From Acidobacteriota bacterium (GTDB lineage: Bacteria > Acidobacteriota > Blastocatellia > UBA7656): 64,000 nt of DNA. The notes beneath the pieces are model-generated. The model saw only the letters and a list, made by a program, of their open reading frames with translations. It had not been told where the DNA came from and made no database searches. How positions within the stretch are numbered: position 1 is the stretch's first letter; each line of letters starts with the position of its first letter. The stretch is from positions 62,001 to 126,000 of the forward strand of contig JBFMDH010000019.1 in the NCBI GenBank assembly GCA_040754075.1, written 5' to 3'. A program made the translations under genes and the position numbers. Shown in pieces: positions 53,892-63,330 of this stretch.

Positions 53892-54271
53892 TTTTCTACC
53901 CCTCCCTAAATCCTTTTCTCTACCATTTTAATTAACGGTTCTCGGCAAACCGCTTAGCGATGGCTTAAACGTTCGTTGAATAAAATGGTTTCATTAATAT
54001 TTCATTATTGCATCAATCTTTCATCAAAGAACCATCCGCGCCGAGCATTGGTGCGGAAAACCCTGTTTCAGGTTGCCCGCCTCAACTACGGAAATACTCC
54101 GAAAGCAATTATTATTCCCGTTCAAATAACTGTTCGTAAAAGCATCCCCGTTTAGATTCATTTGGTGAAAGAAAAAGTCGGAATTTCTTGCAAAGAATTT
54201 TTTTTAGACGATTGGCGATATGCTATAATTTGCCCTCCAAGTACCCAAATAAAAGTAAGAAGGAGAAATTC
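53892..54271. other. 380-base divergent regulatory region upstream of recA
   Basis: It contains a 16-base imperfect palindrome TTAAACG-TT-CGTTGAA at 53965-53980, three consecutive hairpins at 54035-54101 (arms TCCGCGCC with GGTGCGGA, AACCCTG with CAGGTT with a bulge, CGGA with TCCG), a 13-base palindrome TTCTTGCAAAGAA at 54185-54197, and the recA promoter. None of these matched a known riboswitch or LexA box as I remember them. Confidence 0.5.
54221..54229 (+). promoter_or_regulatory. extended -10 promoter of recA
   Basis: TGC followed by TATAAT (54224-54229) is a perfect -10 with the extended TGn. The -35 is weak, as is typical with extended -10. It lies about 42 bases before the recA ATG. 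A palindrome at 54185-54197 upstream could be an operator. Confidence 0.7.
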
Positions 54272-55345
54272 ATGGCAGATGAAAGAACTGAACGATTGAA
54301 GGCTATTGATGCGGCGATAGCCGGAGTCGAAAAACAATTTGGCAAAGGCTCAATCATGCGGTTGGGCGAAAAATTTATTGATGATGTGGCAGCCATATCC
54401 TCAACCTGCTTGAGCCTTGATGCGGCTTTAGGTGTGGGAGGAATGCCCCGCGGGCGTATCATTGAGATTTACGGGCCGGAATCGGGTGGTAAAACCACTC
54501 TCGCGCTACACGTTGTCGCAGAAGCCCAAAAACAGGGCGGAATTGCCGCCTATGTGGACGCCGAACATGCTCTGGATGCGGTTTATGCCGGGAAATTGGG
54601 CGTGGATATTGATAACCTCTTTGTCTCCCAACCCGATTCCGGCGAACAGGCACTGGAAATCGCTGAAGCCCTGGTGCGCTCCAACGGCATTGATGTGCTG
54701 GTAGTTGACTCCGTTGCGGCTTTGGTTCCGAGAGCCGAACTGGATGGGGATATGGGCGATTCTCACATGGGCTTACAGGCTCGCCTGATGTCACAGGCTT
54801 TGAGAAAGCTGACAGGCGTAGTCAACCGGTCAAAAACCTGTTTGATTTTCATCAACCAGGTTCGTGATAAAATCGGTGTCATGTTTGGCTCTCCCGAAAC
54901 CACTACAGGCGGACGAGCACTGAAATTTTATGCTTCTATTCGTCTGGATATTCGCCGCATTGCCGCCATTAAAGATGGAGAAAATGTGGTCGGCAATCGC
55001 ACTCGCGTCAAGGTTGTAAAAAATAAGGTTGCACCGCCATTCAAAGAAGTTGAATTTGACATCATGTACGGCGAAGGCATCTCTCGCGAAGGTGACCTGT
55101 TGGATTTAGCCGTGAACAACAAAATTGTTGAAAAGAGTGGTGCCTGGTTTAGCTTTCAAGGCGAACGACTTGGACAAGGACGTGAGAATGTCAAGAATTT
55201 GTTAAAAAATGATAAGGATATGGCTTCACGCATCGAAGTGGAAGTTCGCAAAACTATCGGCTTGGTTAAAAATAACGGCGTCATTGAAGCAGAGGAAATT
55301 TCAACGCCTGCGCCAACCGGAAGAAAAGCCTCAGCCAGAGATTAA
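54272..55345 (+). CDS. recA: RecA recombinase
   Basis: This 357-residue protein matches RecA: Walker [10 protein letters not shown] at 68-76, the MAW-like conserved VDAEHALD, Walker [16 protein letters not shown]2 region and the C-terminal [10 protein letters not shown]. RecA binds single-stranded DNA, drives strand exchange and triggers SOS cleavage. The ATG at 54272 follows AAGGAG and matches the family N-terminus; an upstream start at 54188 was rejected. It is followed by a terminator and then dnaG and rpoD. Confidence 0.99.
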   Translation: MADERTERLKAIDAAIAGVEKQFGKGSIMRLGEKFIDDVAAISSTCLSLDAALGVGGMPRGRIIEIYGPESGGKTTLALHVVAEAQKQGGIAAYVDAEHALDAVYAGKLGVDIDNLFVSQPDSGEQALEIAEALVRSNGIDVLVVDSVAALVPRAELDGDMGDSHMGLQARLMSQALRKLTGVVNRSKTCLIFINQVRDKIGVMFGSPETTTGGRALKFYASIRLDIRRIAAIKDGENVVGNRTRVKVVKNKVAPPFKEVEFDIMYGEGISREGDLLDLAVNNKIVEKSGAWFSFQGERLGQGRENVKNLLKNDKDMASRIEVEVRKTIGLVKNNGVIEAEEISTPAPTGRKASARD

Positions 55346-55368
55346 TTTCATCAAATCCTAAAACCCTC

Positions 55369-55402
55369 AAAAGACCCGTAGAAATCTGCGGGTCTTTTAT
55401 TA
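55369..55402 (+). terminator. rho-independent terminator after recA
   Basis: Arms AAAAGACCCG (55369-55378) and CGGGTCTTTT (55389-55398) with a short loop, then ATTATT. Confidence 0.88.
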
Positions 55403-55526
55403 TTCCACTAACCAAGGCTAGCAAATATATTTTGATTTTTAGTTCACTTGCTCAAGCAATATTTTGTGATTAACATTCCATTCGGTTTCAAGGTGGATAA
55501 AAACTGAAAAAGGCAAAAGGTGGGTC

Positions 55527-57323
55527 ATGCGTTTTCCGCGTGGTTTTGCAGATGATGTTAAAAATCAAGCCGATATCGTTCGCATCGTTTCGGATTATGT
55601 CTCTTTAAAGAAACGCGGTGCGAATTATATCGCCTGCTGCCCTTTTCATTCTGAAAAAACCCCTTCATTTTCTGTTCATGCCGGTAAAGGCATTTTCAAA
55701 TGTTTCGGCTGTGGAGCCGGTGGCGGAGTCTTTGAATTTGTCATGCAAATCGAAGGGTGCGCCTTTCCTGAAGCTTTACGCATCATCGCACAAAAAAGCG
55801 GTATCCCGATTCCGGTTGTTGATGAGACCGAAGATTTCAAAAAAGCCGAACATAATCGTGAAATCGTTCTCAGATTAAATGAATTAGCCACGCAATTTTT
55901 TATATACAATCTCCAGGAAGAAAAAATCGGCGAAACTGCCCGTCAATATGTTGACTCAAGGGGAATCCAACCTGAAACCGGCAAACTATTTCGCCTCGGA
56001 TATGCGCCGGATAACTGGGATGGGTTGATCAACTATTTTCGCGAACAGGGCATCACTACCGATGAAATTGATTTAAGCGGCTTGGCAGTTGTCAAAGATT
56101 CAGGCGGTTTTTATGACCGCTTTCGCAATCGTTTGATGTTTCCAATCGTTGATTCGCAAGGGCGCGTGATTGCCTTTGGTGGCAGAGTGATGGGCGAAGG
56201 TGAACCCAAATATTTAAACTCGCCGGAAACTGCGGTTTACACCAAAGGGCGTCACCTTTACGGTCTTTCGTTTGCCAAAAATGAAATTCGCAATCGAGGT
56301 TTTGCCATATTGGTTGAAGGTTATTTGGATTGCCTGATTCCCTATCAGGAAGGGGTGCATAATATCGTTGCCAGCCTCGGTACAGCCTTAACCGATGGTC
56401 AGGTCAGGTTGCTCAGACGCTATATGGACAAACCGCAAATCATCGTCAATTTCGATGCCGATTCTGCCGGTCAAGCCGCCACCATGCGGTCAATCGAAAT
56501 GCTGATGACCGAGGGTTTCAAAATCAATATTCTGCAATTGCCAGCCGGAAAGGACCCGGATGAATTCGTAAGAACGCATGGCGTAGAGGCTTTCGTTGAA
56601 TTATTCAAAAATACCCAACCCTATATTGACTATGTGGTAGAAAAATCCATCAGCGAAGTGGATATAACGCGACCGATTGGTAAAGTCGAAGCCATCAATC
56701 GTATTTTGCCGCACCTTGCGCGAATGCCCGATAAAGTGGTTCGGGCAGATTATGCCGAACAAATCGCCAACCGATTAAAAGTTGATAGTCGTGTGATTCG
56801 TGACGAGATGAAGCGGGTTGCGGTCAACCGACAACCATCATTAGACCCGAAACGGGTTCGCGCCTCTCAGGATATGACTCCGGCTGAACGCCAATTGCTC
56901 GAGTTGATGCTCGCCAATAATGAACTACGAAGCGCGATGGTTGAAACCATCGTCGAGGAAGACATTAACGAGTTGGCATCTGCGGCGTTATTCATCGCCA
57001 TCATTCATCTTGAAAAGCAGAAGGTTGAGCCGGATTTTTCCAACCTCAGCGAATTGCTGGATTCCGATATTGATCGGGAACGATTGCCGGGTTTAATGAT
57101 CAGTGATTTAGCCTGGGTAGGGGGGAATGATTTTGATACCTTGATAAAAAAAGCCACCGAGGCGTTATCTTCGCTTAGAAGAAAACGTTTTGAAAAACGC
57201 TTGGAGACCATTCAAATCGAAATCGGGCAAGCTAATACTTCATCAGATTTCGAGCGGTTAAATCAGTTGATGATTGAAAAAACTGAAATAAAGAAAAAAA
57301 TTTTGGCGCTTTCTTATTTATAA
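55527..57323 (+). CDS. dnaG: DNA primase
   Basis: This 598-residue primase has the CHC2 zinc finger (CCPFHSEKTPSFSV with C38, H41, and CFGCGAGGG with C59, C62), the catalytic-core RNA polymerase region with YGLSFAKNEIRNRGFAILVEGYLDCL (Toprim) and DADSAGQAAT, and a helicase-binding C-terminal region. It synthesises RNA primers and interacts with DnaB, relevant to the DciA-like gene at 20097. The gene precedes rpoD and follows recA; no rpsU is present in the usual place. Ribosome-binding AGGTGGG lies upstream. Confidence 0.97.
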   Translation: MRFPRGFADDVKNQADIVRIVSDYVSLKKRGANYIACCPFHSEKTPSFSVHAGKGIFKCFGCGAGGGVFEFVMQIEGCAFPEALRIIAQKSGIPIPVVDETEDFKKAEHNREIVLRLNELATQFFIYNLQEEKIGETARQYVDSRGIQPETGKLFRLGYAPDNWDGLINYFREQGITTDEIDLSGLAVVKDSGGFYDRFRNRLMFPIVDSQGRVIAFGGRVMGEGEPKYLNSPETAVYTKGRHLYGLSFAKNEIRNRGFAILVEGYLDCLIPYQEGVHNIVASLGTALTDGQVRLLRRYMDKPQIIVNFDADSAGQAATMRSIEMLMTEGFKINILQLPAGKDPDEFVRTHGVEAFVELFKNTQPYIDYVVEKSISEVDITRPIGKVEAINRILPHLARMPDKVVRADYAEQIANRLKVDSRVIRDEMKRVAVNRQPSLDPKRVRASQDMTPAERQLLELMLANNELRSAMVETIVEEDINELASAALFIAIIHLEKQKVEPDFSNLSELLDSDIDRERLPGLMISDLAWVGGNDFDTLIKKATEALSSLRRKRFEKRLETIQIEIGQANTSSDFERLNQLMIEKTEIKKKILALSYL

Positions 57324-57447
57324 GTTTAGTCTCGCTTAATTCGATTTGCTCTTTCAAAAGAAATAAAGAAAAATCATTAATCATCTGATTTCTAAAAAAT
57401 TTAACGATGAAAACTTATTTTAAATGAGTTTGAATGTGGGTCACATC

Positions 57448-57476
57448 TTGACATCTGGAATTGATGAGCGTACCAA
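57448..57476 (+). promoter_or_regulatory. putative promoter for rpoD
   Basis: A perfect -35 TTGACA at 57448-57453 is followed, after 17 bases, by TACCAA at 57471-57476 (three of six). It is about 52 bases upstream of the TTG start. Confidence 0.45.
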
Positions 57477-57527
57477 TTTTCAGGCAGTTTCAACTGCCTA
57501 TCAATCGTTCCTTTAGGAGAGGTAAAA

Positions 57528-59273
57528 TTGTCCGAAGCAAATGAAAAATATTCTGACGAAGTAGAAAAACTCCTTGAACTGGGCAAGGAAAAGGAGTTTC
57601 TCACTTTGGACGATATTAATCGTTTACTGCCGATTAACATCAGTTCAGCCGATGACATCGAGGCGATATTTGACGCCCTCGGTGCCGAAGGAATTTCCAT
57701 TTCCGATACTGAAGAAAAATTCATTGAGGTCGTTTCCAAAGAGCGCGTCCCGGTCGAAGAAAAACTGGATGAACCGGTTGAAGAAGATTTGGATTTGTCT
57801 CCCGGTTCAGCAGACGCTGCCAACGACCCGGTTCGATTGTATATGCGAGAAATGGCATCTGTCCCTCTGCTTACTCGTGAGGAAGAGGTCGAAATATCCA
57901 AACGCATCGAACGGGGTCGGCATCGCTCATTAAAAGCAACTTCGCGATTGCCGATTTGCGTGAGAGAGTTAATCAAGGTCGGGGAAAAACTGCAAAGTGG
58001 CGAATTGAATATCAAAGAATTGGTTGAAGACTCCCCGGAAGAAACGGTTACCGAAGAAACCGCCGAACGGATGGTCGAGGAATCGCGCGCCCGAATGCTT
58101 GCAGCGATGGCGGAATTAAAACTGGGGTTGGATAACTTTATTCAACTGAATTCCGCCTACAACGAAGAACCGAAAAAATCGCAAAATCTCCCGACTTGGC
58201 GTTATCGATTAGCCCGGGCACGGATTTCCATGAGCCGTAAGGCGCGTACCTTGGAGAGTTCTCTGCAAATCCATGAAGATTTAATTGAAATTGTTCAACA
58301 CTGTTCAAGGCAGGTTATCGAATCGAAAGCGGAAATCGAAAAAGCTCAGCGAGCACTTGATAAACGAAAGTGGAATGAGGATGAACGCGAATTAAAGCGC
58401 GATCTACGCGAAGCTGAAAGAAAGTTAGCCGAATTAGAAAATGGTTGGCACGTCAGCGCTTTTGAAATCGAACGCTCGTTAAAACAAATCCGCATCGGTG
58501 AACAGGAATCTTATTTTGCCAAGCGTCAATTGATCGAGGCGAATCTCAGGTTGGTGGTTTCCATTGCGCGAAAATATATCAACCGGGGATTGCAGTTTCT
58601 CGACCTGATTCAAGAAGGCAATCTTGGCTTGATGAAAGCCGTCGATAAATTTGAATGGCGACGGGGTTATAAATTTTCGACTTATGCGACGTGGTGGATT
58701 CGCCAAGCCATCACCCGCGCCATTGCCGATCAGGGGCGAACCATTCGTATCCCGGTTCATATGATTGAAACCATCAATAAAATGGTGCGCACTTCGCGTG
58801 CCCTCGTTCAAGAATTGGGACGCGAAGCCTCTGCCGAAGAGATTGCCGAAAGAATGGATTTGCCGGTTGATAAGGTTCGACAGGTCATGAAAGTGGCTCA
58901 GGAACCTATCTCGCTTGAAACGCCTGTGGGTGATGAAGACGATACGCATCTCGGCGATTTTATCGAAGATAAGGTCATCGCCAATCCTGCTGAAGCGGTT
59001 ATGAGTTCAACTTTGCGGGAGGTGACCGATGAGGTTTTGAAATCCCTCACACCGCGTGAAGAAAAAGTGATTAAAATGCGGTTCGGTTTGGGACCGAACG
59101 GGGATGAACATACACTTGAAGAAGTTGGGCAACATTTCGCGGTTACCCGTGAACGCATCAGACAAATTGAAGTCAAAGCATTAAGAAAGTTGCGGCATCC
59201 TTCGCGCGCTCGGAAACTGAGAGCCTTTTTTGACGGCGAACCGCAAGACCCCAATGAGCTAACCGAACTTTAA
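57528..59273 (+). CDS. rpoD: primary sigma factor RpoD
   Basis: This 581-residue sigma-70 factor has region 1.1-like DDINRLLP at the N-terminus, region 1.2 [21 protein letters not shown], a variable insert, region 2 ([56 protein letters not shown]), region 3 and region 4 with VIKMRFGLG and [21 protein letters not shown]. It directs RNA polymerase to housekeeping promoters. It starts with TTG, following AGGAGAGGTAAAA, which is unusual for such a gene. It ends seven bases before the convergent PspA-like gene. Confidence 0.98.
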   Translation: MSEANEKYSDEVEKLLELGKEKEFLTLDDINRLLPINISSADDIEAIFDALGAEGISISDTEEKFIEVVSKERVPVEEKLDEPVEEDLDLSPGSADAANDPVRLYMREMASVPLLTREEEVEISKRIERGRHRSLKATSRLPICVRELIKVGEKLQSGELNIKELVEDSPEETVTEETAERMVEESRARMLAAMAELKLGLDNFIQLNSAYNEEPKKSQNLPTWRYRLARARISMSRKARTLESSLQIHEDLIEIVQHCSRQVIESKAEIEKAQRALDKRKWNEDERELKRDLREAERKLAELENGWHVSAFEIERSLKQIRIGEQESYFAKRQLIEANLRLVVSIARKYINRGLQFLDLIQEGNLGLMKAVDKFEWRRGYKFSTYATWWIRQAITRAIADQGRTIRIPVHMIETINKMVRTSRALVQELGREASAEEIAERMDLPVDKVRQVMKVAQEPISLETPVGDEDDTHLGDFIEDKVIANPAEAVMSSTLREVTDEVLKSLTPREEKVIKMRFGLGPNGDEHTLEEVGQHFAVTRERIRQIEVKALRKLRHPSRARKLRAFFDGEPQDPNELTEL

Positions 59274-59279
59274 CCCTGA

Positions 59280-60041
59280 TTAATCGATTGGACGAATTTC
59301 ACCATCAGCCCTGCCCAGTGTTTTTTTCTCCTCTTCCCCTTCGTCATCAATCACACGACTCGATGAGCTTGTCGGCGTGGCATTATTGGGCAAAGGGGTT
59401 GAGGGTTTCTTTTCAACGGGGGAGTTGATGTCCAGGTTATTTTTATATTGAGCCAACAAATCATCCACCTTATTTCCTTTATTCAAGGATTCCAATTCCC
59501 TGTCAGCCTGCGCCAATTGGTATTCGCTTTCCGAAAGCCCAGAGCGAGATTGAATCCGCGCACGCATTTCATCAATCGTCGATGCCGGGTCATTGACCTC
59601 GAAGGCAGATTGGGTTGAAGTAATGGTTTCACGCATCTTGGTTAAATAAAGTTCGTTTGCCAGATCAACGCCTTGAACTTTTCTTTCTTCCCTTAATATT
59701 CGAGCTTTTTCGGCTGAGGCATCGGCTTCGATAATCTGTTTTTGCAAAAGGTCTCGTTGCGCAGAAAGGCTTTGAATGGCTTCCGCAGCCCGCAAGGCAG
59801 CTCGTTCATCTCCCTGAGCACGTAAAATTTTTTCTCGCTCACCGAGTCCGAGAATTTTTAAATTAATTTCAGCCAACTCTTTTTCAAATAATTTTTTTGA
59901 GGCTCTGGCTTGCACTTCATACTCATTTAATCTGGTGATTTCTCCGCGAGTGATTGCTCTCACCTCGTTATCGGGTTTGCTTGATTTTTCGATTAAATCG
60001 TCCAGATAAGAATTAATCAGCCGTTTTGTCCTCTCCCACAT
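59280..60041 (-). CDS. PspA/IM30-family coiled-coil protein
   Basis: This 253-residue protein starts with the PspA pattern MWERTKRLINSYLDDLIEKS, then a long coiled coil (about 40-150) and a Pro/Ser-rich tail. PspA proteins coat and protect the inner membrane under stress. The ATG at 60041 has GGAG seven bases upstream. It ends opposite rpoD with only a six-base gap. Confidence 0.82.
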   Translation of the reverse strand: MWERTKRLINSYLDDLIEKSSKPDNEVRAITRGEITRLNEYEVQARASKKLFEKELAEINLKILGLGEREKILRAQGDERAALRAAEAIQSLSAQRDLLQKQIIEADASAEKARILREERKVQGVDLANELYLTKMRETITSTQSAFEVNDPASTIDEMRARIQSRSGLSESEYQLAQADRELESLNKGNKVDDLLAQYKNNLDINSPVEKKPSTPLPNNATPTSSSSRVIDDEGEEEKKTLGRADGEIRPID

Positions 60042-60088
60042 AATCAATCTCCTTTATCTATATGAATGTATTTTGCCTCAAAAAGTTG

Positions 60089-60124
60089 AAAGCGCAAAGA
60101 ACCGGAAGCGGCTCCCTGCGCTTT
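60089..60124 (-). terminator. possible terminator downstream of the exported Gly-rich gene
   Basis: Arms AAAGCGCA (60089-60096) and TGCGCTTT (60117-60124) enclose a 20-base loop that holds a smaller GGA/TCC stem. On the minus strand CAACTTTTTG follows. Weak but plausible. Confidence 0.45.
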
Positions 60125-60151
60125 TACGAAATGCAATAAGAGAAGTTTGAC

Positions 60152-60853
60152 CTAATTATTTTTAACCGCTGGCCTATCGAAATTATCTGATGTAGGTTTT
60201 GCGGATGAGCGAACCGGCAGCGTTAAAGGTTTAACGAATTTGATTCTCAGGATAGTCCCGGATTGCAAATTCACTTCGGCTCCCTTGGTCATGATCAATC
60301 CGCCCAATGCCCCTGCACCTAAAGCGCCGGCTCCAGCAGCGCCACCGCCTCCTGAAAGAATGATGACCCCTGCGCCCATTGCGCCAACCTGACTGCCTCG
60401 TATGACGTTATCTAAGGTTTTATCACCACGTTTTCCACCTTTGACCTGGCCTTCATCATTTGCTTTTAATTTGTCATTGTTGTCCCAATCATCAACCGTC
60501 GTCAGCATAATCGAAATCGGTTCCTCGCCCCAGGGCATTCCAATGCGCTCAAAAATTAAACCCAATTCGCCTTCCTTATGTCCGCGCTTTGCAGCTTTAA
60601 CGTGAGTAACTTTTCCGCGAAATTCGGTGCCTTTTGCAATCACCAGCTCACCATTGACATAAATTGCATCTTCCAGAGTAGCAATTACCGGGTCTCCAAC
60701 TTCATTCAATTTTGAACTCAGACGGGTTTGTAAAACAATGCGGGTCTTGGTTTCCGGTTCGATTGTGGCTTCGCGCGCGCTTTGCGCAAATAGAAAGAGT
60801 GGTGTTCCCGCTAAAAATGTGAATCCCATTAGCAAGCTAAACAGCTTTTTCAT
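60152..60853 (-). CDS. exported Gly/Ala-rich protein of unknown function
   Basis: This 233-residue protein has a signal peptide (1-23), a beta-rich domain with YVNGELVIAKGTEFRGKVTHVKAA and a Gly/Ala-rich hydrophobic segment (about 160-190, GGGGAAGAGALGAGALGG) that may span a membrane, then LRIKFVKPLTLPV. Its layout resembles TrbI- or glycine-zipper-type envelope proteins. Function is unknown. Confidence 0.72.
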   Translation of the reverse strand: MKKLFSLLMGFTFLAGTPLFLFAQSAREATIEPETKTRIVLQTRLSSKLNEVGDPVIATLEDAIYVNGELVIAKGTEFRGKVTHVKAAKRGHKEGELGLIFERIGMPWGEEPISIMLTTVDDWDNNDKLKANDEGQVKGGKRGDKTLDNVIRGSQVGAMGAGVIILSGGGGAAGAGALGAGALGGLIMTKGAEVNLQSGTILRIKFVKPLTLPVRSSAKPTSDNFDRPAVKNN

Positions 60854-60958
60854 TTCATTACCTCCGAAATGGCAGTCCTTTGGTTGAAAATATTAGCTCA
60901 GTCTCATCTGAGCAACAATGTAAATTAACGCTGAACGGGAGACAAAAGAAACTGAGTG

Positions 60959-62341
60959 TTAGCCAATCGCCTGTTTTAGAAATTCAGCCATCCGCCTGGC
61001 TTTATTTTCTATATCATCCTGATTTTCACCTTCAATCATCACGCGGGCTAAATTTTCGGTTCCTGAATAACGAATGAGAACCCGACCACGACCTTGCATC
61101 TCTTTTTCAAGTTCATCAATGGCGGTCATTACTTCGGGCATTGAATGGAGTGGTGGTTTATGACTTACACGGATATTGACTAAGGTCTGGGGATAGGTTT
61201 TCATTGACGCAGCCAGCGCTTTCAAAGAGGTTCCATTCTCGACAATGGCGCGAAGTAAAGATAAAGCCGTAATGATGCCATCACCGGCTAAAGAAATATC
61301 TGAAAGAATGATGTGACCGGATTGTTCGCCCCCGATACTTGCGTCTTTCGCTAACATTTCTTCCAGCACAAAACGGTCACCAACCTGCGCGCGAATTAAC
61401 TCTATATTCCTTTCTTTGAGTCCGATTTCAAGTCCCAGATTACTCATCACTGTCGCGACGACCAGATTATTTTTTAACTTGCCCTGGGTTCGGAAACTTT
61501 CAGCAAGGATCAGCATGGTGAAATCGCCATCAACCAGCTTTCCTTCATCGTCAACGAAAAGCGCCCGGTCTGCATCTCCGTCAAAAGCAAGTCCCAGGTC
61601 AAACCCTCCGCCCCTAACCAGATTTTGTAAATCGTTTAAATGTAAGGCTCCGCAATTTTCATTGATATTGACGCCGTTTGGCGAGGCATGAATCACCGCA
61701 AGATTGGCTCCAAGCCGTTTAAAAACCTGCGGCGCAATATTTGACGCAGCCCCATTCGCGCAATCTATCGCGATGTTTAATCCTGAAAGGTTCAATCCAT
61801 TCCCAATCTCTTCGGTTAAAAAATCAAGATACCGATTTAGCGAATCCGCTTCGGAATTTTTGTTATTTTCCCGAGCCAATTCATCTGCGAGCTTCAGTAA
61901 AGAGTGTCCCTCGTATGCGTTGTCAAAAATATCTCTCTCGATTTTTGACTCCATCTCATCAGTCAATTTTTTTCCTGAAGGAGTAAAAATCTTTATACCG
62001 TTATCCTGAAAGGGATTGTGTGAGGCAGAGATGACGACTCCTGCATCATAAGGTGTGGTGCGTGTGATAAAGGCTACGCCTGGGGTCGTAATCACCCCGG
62101 CAGAACTGACCATCGCTCCCGCAGCGATTGCGCCTTTGGTCAAAGCCCGTTGAATGGGCAACCCTGATTCCCGCGTGTCTCTACCGATAATGATTGAGGG
62201 GTGGTGTCCGAGTTGGCTACTTAGATTTTGAGTTAATGAAAAGCCAATTACCTCAACGGTTTTTTGGTCAAGGGGAAATTCATAGGCTTTTCCGCGAATC
62301 CCATCGGTACCAAATAATTTTTGTATCTTAGGTGCAGTCAT
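60959..62341 (-). CDS. glmM: phosphoglucosamine mutase
   Basis: This 460-residue enzyme matches GlmM: KLFGTDGIRG at 8-17, the phosphoserine loop ISASHNPFQDNG with Ser107, metal loop DGDADR and the substrate-binding GGEQSGH, plus C-terminal RYSGTE. It makes glucosamine-1-phosphate for UDP-GlcNAc and peptidoglycan. It is last of the cdaA-cdaR-glmM group on this strand. The ATG at 62341 has GGTGG upstream; GTG at 62353 is the alternative. Confidence 0.97.
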   Translation of the reverse strand: MTAPKIQKLFGTDGIRGKAYEFPLDQKTVEVIGFSLTQNLSSQLGHHPSIIIGRDTRESGLPIQRALTKGAIAAGAMVSSAGVITTPGVAFITRTTPYDAGVVISASHNPFQDNGIKIFTPSGKKLTDEMESKIERDIFDNAYEGHSLLKLADELARENNKNSEADSLNRYLDFLTEEIGNGLNLSGLNIAIDCANGAASNIAPQVFKRLGANLAVIHASPNGVNINENCGALHLNDLQNLVRGGGFDLGLAFDGDADRALFVDDEGKLVDGDFTMLILAESFRTQGKLKNNLVVATVMSNLGLEIGLKERNIELIRAQVGDRFVLEEMLAKDASIGGEQSGHIILSDISLAGDGIITALSLLRAIVENGTSLKALAASMKTYPQTLVNIRVSHKPPLHSMPEVMTAIDELEKEMQGRGRVLIRYSGTENLARVMIEGENQDDIENKARRMAEFLKQAIG

Positions 62342-62360
62342 TAGGAATCCCACCTGACAA

Positions 62361-63320
62361 TCAGTTGATTTTTATCAAACTGGGTTGAATGCTTTTGACG
62401 GATAGTTTTTCACTATTGGCAAAAAACTTCACTTCCGGTTTGCCTTCGCGTAATTTCTCATCGATTGTCAAATAGTCAACAATAATTTCTAATTCTTCCG
62501 GTTTTAAATCATCGACAGCCTGTTTAGTGCCTGAAATGATTAATCGGACAAATTTTGGTGTGTACTGGGTATTTGCCGGAGCGTTGATTAAATTAACCGG
62601 AATTTTTTCCAAGACCCGTTCTTTCCGCACCTCTCCGATATTCACCGTCAACATTACTTTCGGGCTGTCTTCGATAGTATTGACAAATTGTGAACCGGTA
62701 TCGATGGCAACAAAATCACTAAATGGTGCCGTCTTCCCAGCGATATTAATGGTCTCCGTCAATACCGAGGTAATATCTTTTATATGACTGGCGGCTGCCG
62801 ATACTTTTATTGTATGAGGTGAAATCGTCCAATTATAAATTTCATACCCCGCAGCCACTTCACCTTCAAATCGGGGTTCTACCGGTAAGTTGGCTTCGAC
62901 CAACCGCTCAAGCGTAACCCGAACACTATGCGGGGAAATATCTATCGTTTGCGTGTCGATGCTCGGAGGCAAGCGGTCTGTATCAATCTTTAAGGGAATC
63001 ACCCGCACACCCGGTTCGACATTCTGCAAATCCGCAACCACCGCCAGTTCCGTTGAGCGCAGTGAATCAACCACATCTTTGGGTCCTCTCAAATAGACTT
63101 TTGCCGACAGGGTTTCATATTTCGTCAAGGCGAGTTCCGGCGACAGGTTGATGATTTCAATGGGAACAGGATTTAAGGTAATTTGACTCCAACGCGACGC
63201 TACCGAGAGCCATAACACGGCGGTCATAAAAAGTGCCAGCACCTTCAATCCGGTATTCTCAAGAATATAATCTCTGGCATATTCTTTTACAGCCGACCAG
63301 CCATAACTCATCCTGTCCAT
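62361..63320 (-). CDS. cdaR: YbbR-domain protein (CdaR-like)
   Basis: This 319-residue protein has one N-terminal membrane helix (about 26-44) and YbbR-like repeats outside the membrane (YETLSAKVYLRGPKDVVDSL, VEPGVRVIPLKID, FVRLIISGTKQAVDDL). In Firmicutes CdaR binds and regulates CdaA, and cdaA, cdaR and glmM form a conserved group, as they do here (20 and 10-base gaps). The start lies ten bases after the cdaA stop. Confidence 0.9.
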   Translation of the reverse strand: MDRMSYGWSAVKEYARDYILENTGLKVLALFMTAVLWLSVASRWSQITLNPVPIEIINLSPELALTKYETLSAKVYLRGPKDVVDSLRSTELAVVADLQNVEPGVRVIPLKIDTDRLPPSIDTQTIDISPHSVRVTLERLVEANLPVEPRFEGEVAAGYEIYNWTISPHTIKVSAAASHIKDITSVLTETINIAGKTAPFSDFVAIDTGSQFVNTIEDSPKVMLTVNIGEVRKERVLEKIPVNLINAPANTQYTPKFVRLIISGTKQAVDDLKPEELEIIVDYLTIDEKLREGKPEVKFFANSEKLSVKSIQPSLIKIN

Positions 63321-63330
63321 TTTAATCGTC

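Noticed and set aside
54035-54101. Known riboswitch or SRP/6S RNA at the hairpins before recA
   Set aside because: I could not find the conserved boxes of c-di-GMP-I, TPP, cobalamin, SAM or SRP RNAs in either orientation.
57401-58015. Ser-rich 204-codon frame on the minus strand
   Set aside because: It lies antisense to the rpoD N-terminal coding region and has a composition typical of an antisense shadow.
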